Of a stretch of DNA of 8,322 bases, positions 1 to 5,951 are shown piece by piece. The DNA lies in contig JAHIWJ010000141.1 of the NCBI GenBank assembly GCA_018816205.1, positions 1 through 8,322 of the forward strand, written 5' to 3'. Position 1 is the first letter of the stretch. Each line of letters begins with the position of its first letter. Both the position numbers and the translations under genes were made by a program. The notes beneath the pieces were generated by a model. That model saw only the letters and a list, made by a program, of their open reading frames with translations, was not told where the DNA came from and did not search any database. The stretch is from Nanobdellota archaeon (GTDB lineage Archaea > Nanobdellota > Nanobdellia > Pacearchaeales > GW2011-AR1).

Positions 1-1583
1 ACATAAACTGTAATGGCCAGTTTGGTTTTGACGATATCGATCCGTTCGTTGCCTGCCTGACACAAGGCGCCTGCCCGCACTATGAAGCGTGCGCGTTCTG
101 CGGCGACGGTGTTGTTGATTCCGGAGAAGATTGCGACGGCACTAACCACTCTGAACAAACCTGCCAAACTCTCGGCTACGACAGCGGAGATTTAAACTGC
201 AATCCAGACTGCACTTTCAACACCGAAGAATGTCAGCAAGGGTCAGGAGAAGAATGCACATCAAATGATGATTGCACACTATGCTACCAATGCGTTGAAC
301 AACAATGCGTGCCAAAAGATGAATTGTGCGCGGATTTCAAGGTTTACGAACTAATGTCCGTTGACCCAGTTACAGGAGAAGAAGATTGGCAAAAGATTGA
401 TTTGGAAAATGGAGAAATTGAAAATGGGCTGAGAGTTAAGCTTGATGCTTCTGTGTCGTCAGGAAATCCTGCATGGTACTTTTTTGATTATGGCGACGGC
501 ACATATAACCCTGATCCCTCAAGCCCAACAGACAAACATCAGTTTTTTCAGGATAGAATCATAACCCTGTCTATTTATACAGCTGACTGGAGTCAATGCC
601 AGACAGTTCAGAAAACAGTCCACATTTCAGAACCCACAATGCAATTCTTAGATGCTTCTACGACTTTGAACCATGCTGCATCGGATTTGTCTCTTGATGG
701 TGATTTGGCATGGGTCAGCCACGGTTGGGCAGAATTAAGCGTTGTGGATGTGTCAAACCCATCTGATTTGCAGGAAGTTTCCAGAGTTGAATTTCCAATG
801 AGCACGAGTTTGTCAGTCACCAATGGATTACTTTTTCTCTCTCAAGGGGGATATGGTTTAGATATTTACCATGCCACTCTGCCTGCTCCCGAATTTATCA
901 CCAACTACAATACTTACAGTAGTGATGGACAAAGTGTGCAGGATATTGTTGCAATGGGCAATATTGTATTTGTTTCCGCTTACACTGCCGGGCTTAAAGT
1001 GCTTGATGTTTCCGAACCTTCTTCGCCGCAGCTCATTGGTGTTCTTACCCTGCCCGACGGCGCACGTTCACGCTATTTAGAAGTCAAAAATGGCATAGCT
1101 TTTCTCACAGACAATCAGTATCGTGTACATTTGATTGACGTATCAATGTTTGATATCTGGAATCCAGAGCCAGCAACTCCAATATTGCGCAGTACAGTGA
1201 GTAGTAGCTATCTCTACGGCACTTTAGCTATTTCAGAAAACGGGTTGTTTGCAATGGGGACTTTTGAGGGAGTAAAACTATTCAATGTGCAGAATCCTTC
1301 TAATCCGATACTGCTTAGTACAATTCCATATGATGGAACACAATATCCTGCAGCGGCATTGATATTTTCAGACAACAGATTATACCAAGGATTTGGCAGG
1401 GCGGCCGGATACAGCATGCGCATCAAGAAAGCAGATGTCACTAACCCTTCTGAGCCATATGTCATGGAAACACTTTTAATTGGCGCAGACCAAATGAATG
1501 GGGCTATAGCCAGTCCAGTTCTATGCAATGGAGCAATCTGCTGGATGAGCGGTTATGCAGACGTAATGACTAGTTCTATTTAA
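1..1583 (+). CDS. Secreted multidomain surface protein (Cys-rich motifs, PKD-like, LVIVD propeller), 5' partial
   Basis: The frame is open from the first complete codon (position 3) to the TAA at 1581-1583, giving 526 visible residues; the true start and any signal peptide lie outside the window. Residues 2-30 (NCNGQFGFDDIDPFVACL and the following Cys residues) resemble an EF-hand/dockerin-like motif common in Planctomycetota secreted proteins. Residues 33-77 (CGDGVVDSGEDCDG, then a CQTLGY...CNPDC pattern) match the Cys-rich DUF4215-like class of repeats, and 85-109 is another Cys-rich stretch. Residues about 143-209 look like a PKD fold (YFFDYGDGT at 159-167, ending in a KTVHIS strand). From about 215 to the end, short repeats of the DVSNPS...P type recur near residues 249, 335, 379, 428 and 478, as in LVIVD beta-propellers. 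No C-terminal membrane anchor or sorting motif is visible. The likely location is extracellular, with adhesion or binding as inferred role; no catalytic site is recognised. An internal GTG at 309 is not the start, since the homology continues upstream of it. Confidence 0.85.
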   Translation, partial: INCNGQFGFDDIDPFVACLTQGACPHYEACAFCGDGVVDSGEDCDGTNHSEQTCQTLGYDSGDLNCNPDCTFNTEECQQGSGEECTSNDDCTLCYQCVEQQCVPKDELCADFKVYELMSVDPVTGEEDWQKIDLENGEIENGLRVKLDASVSSGNPAWYFFDYGDGTYNPDPSSPTDKHQFFQDRIITLSIYTADWSQCQTVQKTVHISEPTMQFLDASTTLNHAASDLSLDGDLAWVSHGWAELSVVDVSNPSDLQEVSRVEFPMSTSLSVTNGLLFLSQGGYGLDIYHATLPAPEFITNYNTYSSDGQSVQDIVAMGNIVFVSAYTAGLKVLDVSEPSSPQLIGVLTLPDGARSRYLEVKNGIAFLTDNQYRVHLIDVSMFDIWNPEPATPILRSTVSSSYLYGTLAISENGLFAMGTFEGVKLFNVQNPSNPILLSTIPYDGTQYPAAALIFSDNRLYQGFGRAAGYSMRIKKADVTNPSEPYVMETLLIGADQMNGAIASPVLCNGAICWMSGYADVMTSSI

Positions 1584-1588
1584 TCTGC

Positions 1589-1594
1589 AAAAAA
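1589..1594 (-). terminator. Possible oligo-T terminator of the SpoIIM-family gene
   Basis: On the minus strand a run of six T lies about 23 nt beyond the stop codon of the SpoIIM-family gene, in the 33-bp gap between the convergent genes. Archaeal termination often needs only an oligo-T run. No stable hairpin precedes it, and on the plus strand only TTTT (1601-1604) follows the upstream gene, so this call is weak. Confidence 0.3.
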
Positions 1595-1616
1595 TCCGAG
1601 TTTTCCAATAGAGCTC

Positions 1617-2480
1617 TTAAGAACCAAACAACATCGGCGTGACAAACACCTCTATCAAGGCAGCAAAGAACAAAACAACAACTGACAAAATGATTAGGTT
1701 CAGAGAGTCTTGTAGAACGCTCCAAAATTTCTCCGTCCCAGTCTCATGCCTTATCACCGCTACAGAAATCATCCCTCCGGCAAGAGCAATCACAAAATAA
1801 GAGCCTATCTCAAAAATTCCGTGCGTGAAAAACCTCAATAACCCAAAGGGCAAAGCAGACAGCTGATATCCTGTAAATATTCCGATAGCTGCCCCAATAA
1901 CACTCGCGTTCCACGCTAAAATAAAAATCACCCCCGCACCAAATATCAACGAAAAAACCAAGGTAAAAAGCAGCACATACATATTATTTGTAAATATCAA
2001 AAAAAGTCTTTCAGTGTTTGTTAGGAACGGCGTAACCTGGGTTGAATCTTTTATACCATATTGTTGGACACACGAGTCGAAATTACCCGGTCTGTTAATC
2101 ATACAATAAGTCTCTATTTGCTCTCGAAAACTTTGCGTACTCGGAAGAATGCTGTACCAAAAAGCAAACGCAATAGTAAAACCAAGAAAGAGCCACATGA
2201 AAGAATAAATCGCATGCCTATGTTCCTTTAGCAGCTGCCAGCTACCAGCAGTTTTAGAAATTTTCTTTTCTTCAAGTCTTATAGTATAATAAATAAATGG
2301 GATTGAAAACAAGACGGTGAACAAAACAACCAACACCCCAGCACGCTGACTTAACACAGCATCCTGCGCAAAGACCCAGTTAACAAGCAAAACAGCAAGG
2401 CTAGCATAAAACGCTCCGATAAAGAACATCTCCCACGGACGCCTCTCAGCCTTCTTGGGATTTATTAGCATTTCTAACAT
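1617..2480 (-). CDS. SpoIIM-family (stage II sporulation protein M-like) integral membrane protein
   Basis: A 287-residue polytopic membrane protein. Hydrophobic segments lie at about residues 17-37, 48-66, 91-110, 163-205 (probably two helices), 222-243 and 257-281. Family-type signatures are the NN pair at 165-166, WNASVIGAAIG at 190-200 and HGIFEIGSYFVIALAG at 220-235. The start MLEMLINPKKAERRPWEMFF is the form I know from archaeal members, which favours the first Met over Met4. The 111-160 loop carries two Cys (126 and 137) and is predicted to face outside, where they could pair. In sporulating Firmicutes SpoIIM acts with SpoIID and SpoIIP in engulfment; archaea do not sporulate, and the role of their homologues is unknown, with membrane remodelling or transport as possibilities. 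The gene is transcribed away from rpiB and converges on the surface-protein gene. Family assignment is firm; function is not. Confidence 0.88.
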   Translation of the reverse strand: MLEMLINPKKAERRPWEMFFIGAFYASLAVLLVNWVFAQDAVLSQRAGVLVVLFTVLFSIPFIYYTIRLEEKKISKTAGSWQLLKEHRHAIYSFMWLFLGFTIAFAFWYSILPSTQSFREQIETYCMINRPGNFDSCVQQYGIKDSTQVTPFLTNTERLFLIFTNNMYVLLFTLVFSLIFGAGVIFILAWNASVIGAAIGIFTGYQLSALPFGLLRFFTHGIFEIGSYFVIALAGGMISVAVIRHETGTEKFWSVLQDSLNLIILSVVVLFFAALIEVFVTPMLFGS

Positions 2481-2557
2481 CTTTATCTTTTTAAAAATGT
2501 GCGACCAGCATGGTCTAACATTTTCGCCTCTCTCTTATTATTAGTCCAGCAATTTAA

Positions 2558-2566
2558 CTTAAATAG
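2558..2566. promoter_or_regulatory. Possible bidirectional TATA-like box in the divergent intergenic region
   Basis: CTTAAATAG reads as TTAAATA on the plus strand and TATTTAAG on the minus strand, so it could serve either gene. It is 78 nt upstream of the minus-strand start and about 105 nt upstream of rpiB. Since rpiB has a better-spaced box at 2638-2645, this one more plausibly serves the SpoIIM-family gene with a leader of about 55 nt. A second AT-rich element on the minus strand (2488-2497) is too close to either Met for typical leaderless spacing. Confidence 0.3.
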
Positions 2567-2609
2567 TTTTGTATGTTAACAAAACCCTTGCGGCTTCAAT
2601 TCAAGAGAG

Positions 2610-2651
2610 TTGAAGATATCAGGATTGCTTAGCAATCTTTATAATCTTCAA
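2610..2651. repeat. Nested inverted repeat abutting and spanning the rpiB TATA box (putative operator)
   Basis: The outer arms TTGAAGAT (2610-2617) and ATCTTCAA (2644-2651) are perfect reverse complements. Inside them GATTGCT (2623-2629) and AGCAATC (2631-2637) form a second perfect dyad around a single base. The inner dyad ends directly against the TATA-like element at 2638-2645, where the BRE would lie, and the right outer arm overlaps that element. If rpiB is transcribed leaderless, the dyad is promoter DNA rather than RNA and is best explained as a regulator-binding site. If transcription starts further upstream, it would fold as a hairpin in the 5' leader. Confidence 0.55.
2638..2645 (+). 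promoter_or_regulatory. TATA-like box for the rpiB-rpe operon, leaderless spacing
   Basis: TTTATAAT is centred at about 2641.5, 25-26 nt upstream of the rpiB ATG at 2667. That is the usual distance from an archaeal TATA box to the transcription start, so the mRNA would begin at or next to the start codon. No Shine-Dalgarno-like purine run precedes the ATG, which agrees with this. Confidence 0.5.
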
Positions 2652-2666
2652 ACAATATAACCATTC

Positions 2667-3122
2667 ATGAAAAAAGAGCTTCCGCCAATTCTCCTCGCAT
2701 CAGACCATGCAGGCTTCAAACTAAAAGAAAAAATAAAAGACCATCTAATACTAAATGGCCATGCAATTTTCGATTGTGGTCCTTTCAAGCTAAACCCCGA
2801 AGATGATTATCCAGATTTCATCTTGCCCTGCGCGAAAAAAGTTGCCAAAACGAAAAACTCCCTTGGCATAATCCTGGGTGGCTCAGGCCAAGGCGAAGCC
2901 ATCGCCGCAAACAAAATAAAAGGAATCCGCGCTGCAGCCATCTACAGTTTCAATAAAAAAATGATACAGTTAACAAAACAGCACAACAACGCAAACATCC
3001 TCTCGCTTGGCGCAAGATTTCTTACAGAAAAACAAGCTCTGCAGGCAGTCGACCTTTGGTTAAAAACGAGATTCTCAAACCAAGCCAGGCATAAAAGGCG
3101 TATCAAAAAAATTGAACAATGA
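2667..3122 (+). CDS. rpiB: RpiB/LacAB-family ribose-5-phosphate isomerase (Glu-type active site)
   Basis: A cytosolic sugar-phosphate isomerase of 151 residues, normal for the family. It is expected to interconvert ribose 5-phosphate and ribulose 5-phosphate in the non-oxidative pentose phosphate pathway. Visible family motifs are ASDHAGFKLKE at 11-21, DYPDF at 47-51, GGSGQGEAIAANKIKGIRAA at 71-90 and HNNANILSLGAR at 106-117. The catalytic Cys of E. coli-type RpiB (CGTG) is Gly71 here; instead Ser73 and Glu77 sit where Mycobacterium tuberculosis RpiB has its Ser71 and catalytic Glu75. The enzyme is therefore predicted active by the Glu mechanism. The stop codon overlaps the rpe start (ATGA, 3119-3122), so the two are translationally coupled. 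An allose-6-phosphate-type or other specificity cannot be excluded. RpiB is uncommon in archaea, most of which use RpiA. Confidence 0.9.
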   Translation: MKKELPPILLASDHAGFKLKEKIKDHLILNGHAIFDCGPFKLNPEDDYPDFILPCAKKVAKTKNSLGIILGGSGQGEAIAANKIKGIRAAAIYSFNKKMIQLTKQHNNANILSLGARFLTEKQALQAVDLWLKTRFSNQARHKRRIKKIEQ

Positions 3123-3760
3123 AAGTTATCCCGACAATTTTCGCACACAACAAAAAAGAATTTAAAAAGAGATTTGAGAAAATTCTTCCAATTACAAAAA
3201 ACATCCAAATTGATTTTATGGACGGTAAATTCGTTGAATCAAAATCCATTCAATTGAGAGACATCCCAAATCTAAAAAAATACAATAAAAACTTCGAAGC
3301 CCATTTAATGTGCCTCCATCCGGAAAGATATCTAGTCTCTCTAAAGAAAAAAGGTTTCAAAAAAATTCTCTTTCACATAAAGTCAACTGATCAACCGGGA
3401 GAAATTGTTAAAAGAATCAAAATGCTTAAATTAAAGCTTTTCATAGCTGTCAATCCAACAACCACTTTAAATAAAATTAAGCTTTATACAAAAGCTGCCG
3501 ACGGGATAATGTTTATGGGAGTAAAACCTGGAAGAGAAAGCCAGAAATTTCAGGTAAATGTCTACCAAAAAATTTCACAGTTCAGAAAATCAAACAAAAA
3601 AACAATTATTCAAGTCGATGGAGGAGTAAACCTCATAGTAGCAAAAAAACTTTCAAGATTAGGAGTCAAAATAATTAACACAGGTTCATACATTTCAGAA
3701 GCAGAAAATCCCATGGTTGCCCTAATGGCTCTAAAGAAAGCTTTAAAATCTCTTGACTAG
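3119..3760 (+). CDS. rpe: Ribulose-phosphate 3-epimerase family protein
   Basis: A 213-residue TIM-barrel epimerase expected to interconvert ribulose 5-phosphate and xylulose 5-phosphate, the partner step to RpiB next door. Motifs seen: VIPTIFA at the N-terminus, IDFMDGKFV at 31-39, AHLMCLHPERY at 61-71, AVNPTTTL at 110-117, GIMFMGVKPG at 129-138 and QVDGGV at 165-170. Of the metal-binding and catalytic set of the family (His35, Asp37, His68 and Asp177 of the best studied enzymes), Asp32, His62 and Asp167 are present, but the first His is Gln30. The substituted ligand leaves substrate or metal preference uncertain. The protein is very Lys-rich and the gene very AT-rich (28% GC over 3541-3600 by direct count). 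It overlaps rpiB by 4 nt, so both belong to one transcript. Confidence 0.87.
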   Translation: MKVIPTIFAHNKKEFKKRFEKILPITKNIQIDFMDGKFVESKSIQLRDIPNLKKYNKNFEAHLMCLHPERYLVSLKKKGFKKILFHIKSTDQPGEIVKRIKMLKLKLFIAVNPTTTLNKIKLYTKAADGIMFMGVKPGRESQKFQVNVYQKISQFRKSNKKTIIQVDGGVNLIVAKKLSRLGVKIINTGSYISEAENPMVALMALKKALKSLD

Positions 3761-3774
3761 GAAAAGCACAAATC

Positions 3775-3783
3775 TTTTTAAAC
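3775..3783 (+). promoter_or_regulatory. BRE/TATA promoter of the glycosylation operon, leaderless
   Basis: The element CTTTTTAAA (TATA core TTTTTAAA, centred at about 3779) is preceded by a purine-rich stretch, GGAAAAGCACAAAT, that could act as BRE. The centre lies about 25 nt upstream of the ATG at 3804, the archaeal TATA-to-start distance. This places the transcript start at or beside that ATG, separates the operon from rpiB-rpe, and argues against the upstream ATG at 3753, which would put the promoter inside the coding region. Confidence 0.6.
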
Positions 3784-3803
3784 GTCCCTTCTTTCTGCTA
3801 AAA

Positions 3804-4547
3804 ATGAGCAAGTCTAAAAAGCCAGATATCTCTGTTTTTTTCCCAGTTTACAATGAAGAGGGAAATATAACTAAACTCGCCAACGATGCGCAGGAAATTC
3901 TAAGTAAAGTAGCCAACAATTATGAAGTCTTGTTTGTTCTTCTAGAAAGTTCAACGGACAATAGCGAAAAGATAATCAAAGATTTGAACAAACAAGATAA
4001 GCGGATCAAACTCGTCCTCCAGCCAGCTAATTTTAAGGGAGTTGGCCAAGCTTACAAACAAGGATACGAAGCGGCAAAGTATCCAATAATCTTTTATGCA
4101 GATGGCGATAACCAATTTGATCTCAGAGAAATAAAGAATCTCCTAGGGCACATACCGGAATATGACATCGTTGCGGGATACAGGATCAACAGACAAGATC
4201 CCTGGATAAGGAGGCTCACGTCAAAGACTTACAACACGATAGTAAGGATCCTCTTTGGAAGAACCGTCAAAGATGTTGACTGTGCATTCAGAATGGTAAA
4301 AAAGGATGTTTTCAAGAAGGTCAAACTAACAAGAAGGTATGGGACCGGCACTGCGGAACTATTGATCAAGGCTAAGATGAACGGATTTAAAATAAAAGAA
4401 GTTGGAGTAAAACATCTTCCTCGCTATGCTGGTCAAAGCGTGTTTGAATCAAGGATGAATCTGCCGAAAGTCAGCGTTGTGACAAGCGTCTTAAAGGATC
4501 TTTTTGATTTGAGAAAGGAATTGAGAAATGAATCCAAAAAAGCTTGA
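3804..4547 (+). CDS. GT2 glycosyltransferase, polyprenyl-phosphate sugar synthase (DPM1)-like
   Basis: A soluble 247-residue GT-A enzyme expected to move a sugar from a nucleotide donor to a polyprenyl (dolichyl) phosphate on the cytoplasmic face. Motifs: SVFFPVYNEEGNI at 10-22, ADGDNQFD at 99-106 (the metal-binding DxD, here DGD), GYRINRQDPWIRR at 125-137, DVDCAFRMVKKDVF at 157-170, and PRYAGQS at 206-212, like the hR..GeS segment of DPM-type enzymes. The usual nucleotide-binding DDGSTD is LESSTD at 47-52, an unusual loss of the Asp pair. There is no C-terminal membrane segment, unlike ArnC or GtrB, so it must dock on the membrane. The start at 3804 is chosen over 3753 because a TATA box lies between them and the family begins just before the FPVYNEE strand. 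It overlaps the next gene by 20 nt. Donor sugar unknown. Confidence 0.85.
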   Translation: MSKSKKPDISVFFPVYNEEGNITKLANDAQEILSKVANNYEVLFVLLESSTDNSEKIIKDLNKQDKRIKLVLQPANFKGVGQAYKQGYEAAKYPIIFYADGDNQFDLREIKNLLGHIPEYDIVAGYRINRQDPWIRRLTSKTYNTIVRILFGRTVKDVDCAFRMVKKDVFKKVKLTRRYGTGTAELLIKAKMNGFKIKEVGVKHLPRYAGQSVFESRMNLPKVSVVTSVLKDLFDLRKELRNESKKA

Positions 4548-5928
4548 CATTTCAGTTAATTATCTTCCCGTGGATATAAACGAGGAGGTAGTCAGTAAAG
4601 CAATGGAGGACGCTGCAAAGAAAAAAAGTTGGGTCATTGCGATATTTATCGGGACAAAACCTTGCTTCTACAAACTATACGGTTCAATCGTGGAAGCAGA
4701 ACAACAAGGTCTTCCTCACATTATAATTAACTCAGATCAACATTACGACAAAGATCTAACTTTTGGTTTAAAGGAATTCCAGTATGATAAAAAAGTAGGA
4801 TTCAACCTAAACATCAGGGGGGGATTAGTTCAAAAATCAATGGAGCTTTTTGGAAAAGTTGAGGCTATAGGCAAATATCTAAAAGAAAGATGGCCAAACG
4901 TAAAGGTCGTTCCAGTTGTGAACGGAGACACCATAATGTGTGGAATTGTTCCAGCAGCTTGGATGTTCACACGTGATGAGAAGGCAATCCATAACGAAGC
5001 AGGTCTTCGCTCTATGGCTCCGACAGTTATCTCCGAAGCAGAAGAGATTTCTCCAGAAGAGTTTGTAGACAAGCAATTCAACGGAGAGTGGAAACTTCTC
5101 ATGAGCGAACCCTTTCCAGAACAGTGGGACAGCTATGTTGGCTCAAAAGGAAGCGAGTACTTCTTCGCGCCATTAGAGATAAACAAGCAACACCTCGTGA
5201 GGGAAGGCTATCCAGAGAGCAATATATTCGTAACTGGGGGGGTGGTCGTAGAAGCATTCGAGAAAAAAATGAATGAAAAACCGACTAAGAGCATATTTGA
5301 AGTATATCCCGAATTAAATAAAGGAAAGTGGATAAGATTTGATATACACCGAAAAGAAAACCAGAGCGAGGGAAGAATTAAAGCAATCATTGATTGCATG
5401 AGACGTTTAGTCGAGAGAGGACACAACCTTTGTTTTATAGAAATGAATACCACCAAACAATCAATAGACAGGTTTAATCTGAAGGAAGATATAGATGAAC
5501 TAAAAACTCACAAAAACTTTCTTTTCACCCCTGTCTGGCCAGAATATGCACAAGTCTTGGAGTTCTACAAATCAGAAAATTGTCTCATTGCAGTTACTGA
5601 TTCAGGCGGAGTTCAAGAGGAGATGAATCTCTTAGGTAAACCCTGTTTGACAGTGAGGTTCAACACAGACAGGCCAGAAACAGTTATGCAAGCTCAATGC
5701 AATCTTTTAGTTCCGCCCATAAACGGAGAGTTTATGTTCAATACGATCGATTACGTCGTAAATAATCACGAACTACTCAACAAGATGCAAAACTCCCAGA
5801 AGCTTTATGGCTCAAAAGTCGCAGAGAAATTTATTTCTCAAATTAAAAAACTTATAGTAGACAAGCGAGAACCATTTAGTTGGGCTCATCAGGAGTTCGG
5901 CTATAATCTTAAACAGGAAAGTAAATAA
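4528..5928 (+). CDS. UDP-N-acetylglucosamine 2-epimerase (WecB) family protein, extended
   Basis: A GT-B fold enzyme of 466 residues whose family (non-hydrolysing) converts UDP-GlcNAc to UDP-ManNAc. The family landmarks are in order: GTKP at 42-45, QHYDKDL at 71-77, NGDT at 132-135, HNEAGLR at 155-161, PEE at 176-178, FFAPLEINKQHLVREG at 212-227, VTGG at 235-238, HRKEN at 274-278, TDSGGVQEE at 357-365 and RPET at 382-385. The acidic and His residues matching E. coli WecB Asp95, Glu117, Glu131 and His213 are all present (Asp134, Glu157, Glu178 or 177, His274), so an active epimerase is likely. It is about 80-100 residues longer than usual, with extra length around 180-210, between 280 and 335, and in the N- and C-terminal tails. 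HVEAGLR reads HNEAGLR, and TGN reads TGG. Two runs of seven G lie within the gene. The start overlaps the GT2 gene by 20 nt. A role in supplying an N-acetylmannosamine-type donor to the neighbouring transferases is inferred. Confidence 0.83.
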   Translation: MNPKKLDISVNYLPVDINEEVVSKAMEDAAKKKSWVIAIFIGTKPCFYKLYGSIVEAEQQGLPHIIINSDQHYDKDLTFGLKEFQYDKKVGFNLNIRGGLVQKSMELFGKVEAIGKYLKERWPNVKVVPVVNGDTIMCGIVPAAWMFTRDEKAIHNEAGLRSMAPTVISEAEEISPEEFVDKQFNGEWKLLMSEPFPEQWDSYVGSKGSEYFFAPLEINKQHLVREGYPESNIFVTGGVVVEAFEKKMNEKPTKSIFEVYPELNKGKWIRFDIHRKENQSEGRIKAIIDCMRRLVERGHNLCFIEMNTTKQSIDRFNLKEDIDELKTHKNFLFTPVWPEYAQVLEFYKSENCLIAVTDSGGVQEEMNLLGKPCLTVRFNTDRPETVMQAQCNLLVPPINGEFMFNTIDYVVNNHELLNKMQNSQKLYGSKVAEKFISQIKKLIVDKREPFSWAHQEFGYNLKQESK

Positions 5929-5929
5929 A
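5922..5929 (+). promoter_or_regulatory. Possible internal TATA box before the GT9 gene
   Basis: TAAATAAA, preceded by AGGAAAG, is centred about 26 nt upstream of the ATG at 5952, again matching leaderless spacing. It overlaps the end of the epimerase gene. In an AT-rich genome such a match can arise by chance, so the GT9 gene may instead be co-transcribed only from the promoter near 3779. Confidence 0.28.
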
Positions 5930-5951
5930 ATCTCAAGATCTACAAGAAAGC

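Noticed and set aside
608..1528. Minus-strand ORFs opposite the surface-protein gene
   Set aside because: No domain patterns, and the plus-strand repeats account for the sequence.
309..1583. Gene start at the GTG of 309
   Set aside because: The same frame is open back to position 3 and encodes recognisable Cys-rich motifs, so the gene enters from outside the window.
2503..2515. GACCA-GCA-TGGTC small inverted repeat in the leader of the SpoIIM-family gene
   Set aside because: Only 5-bp arms, with no T-run or box beside it; too weak to call as an operator or terminator.
2594..2615. CTTCAA...TTGAAG hairpin as a riboswitch
   Set aside because: The best TATA spacing puts transcription start after it, and no known riboswitch core was recognised. 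Kept only as a note in the dyad finding.
3753..3803. GT2 start at ATG 3753
   Set aside because: It overlaps the end of rpe, adds 17 residues not typical of the family, and would place the TATA box inside the coding region.
5088..5276. Small plus-strand ORF inside the epimerase gene
   Set aside because: It is out of frame with a well-supported gene and shows no recognisable family; a shadow ORF.
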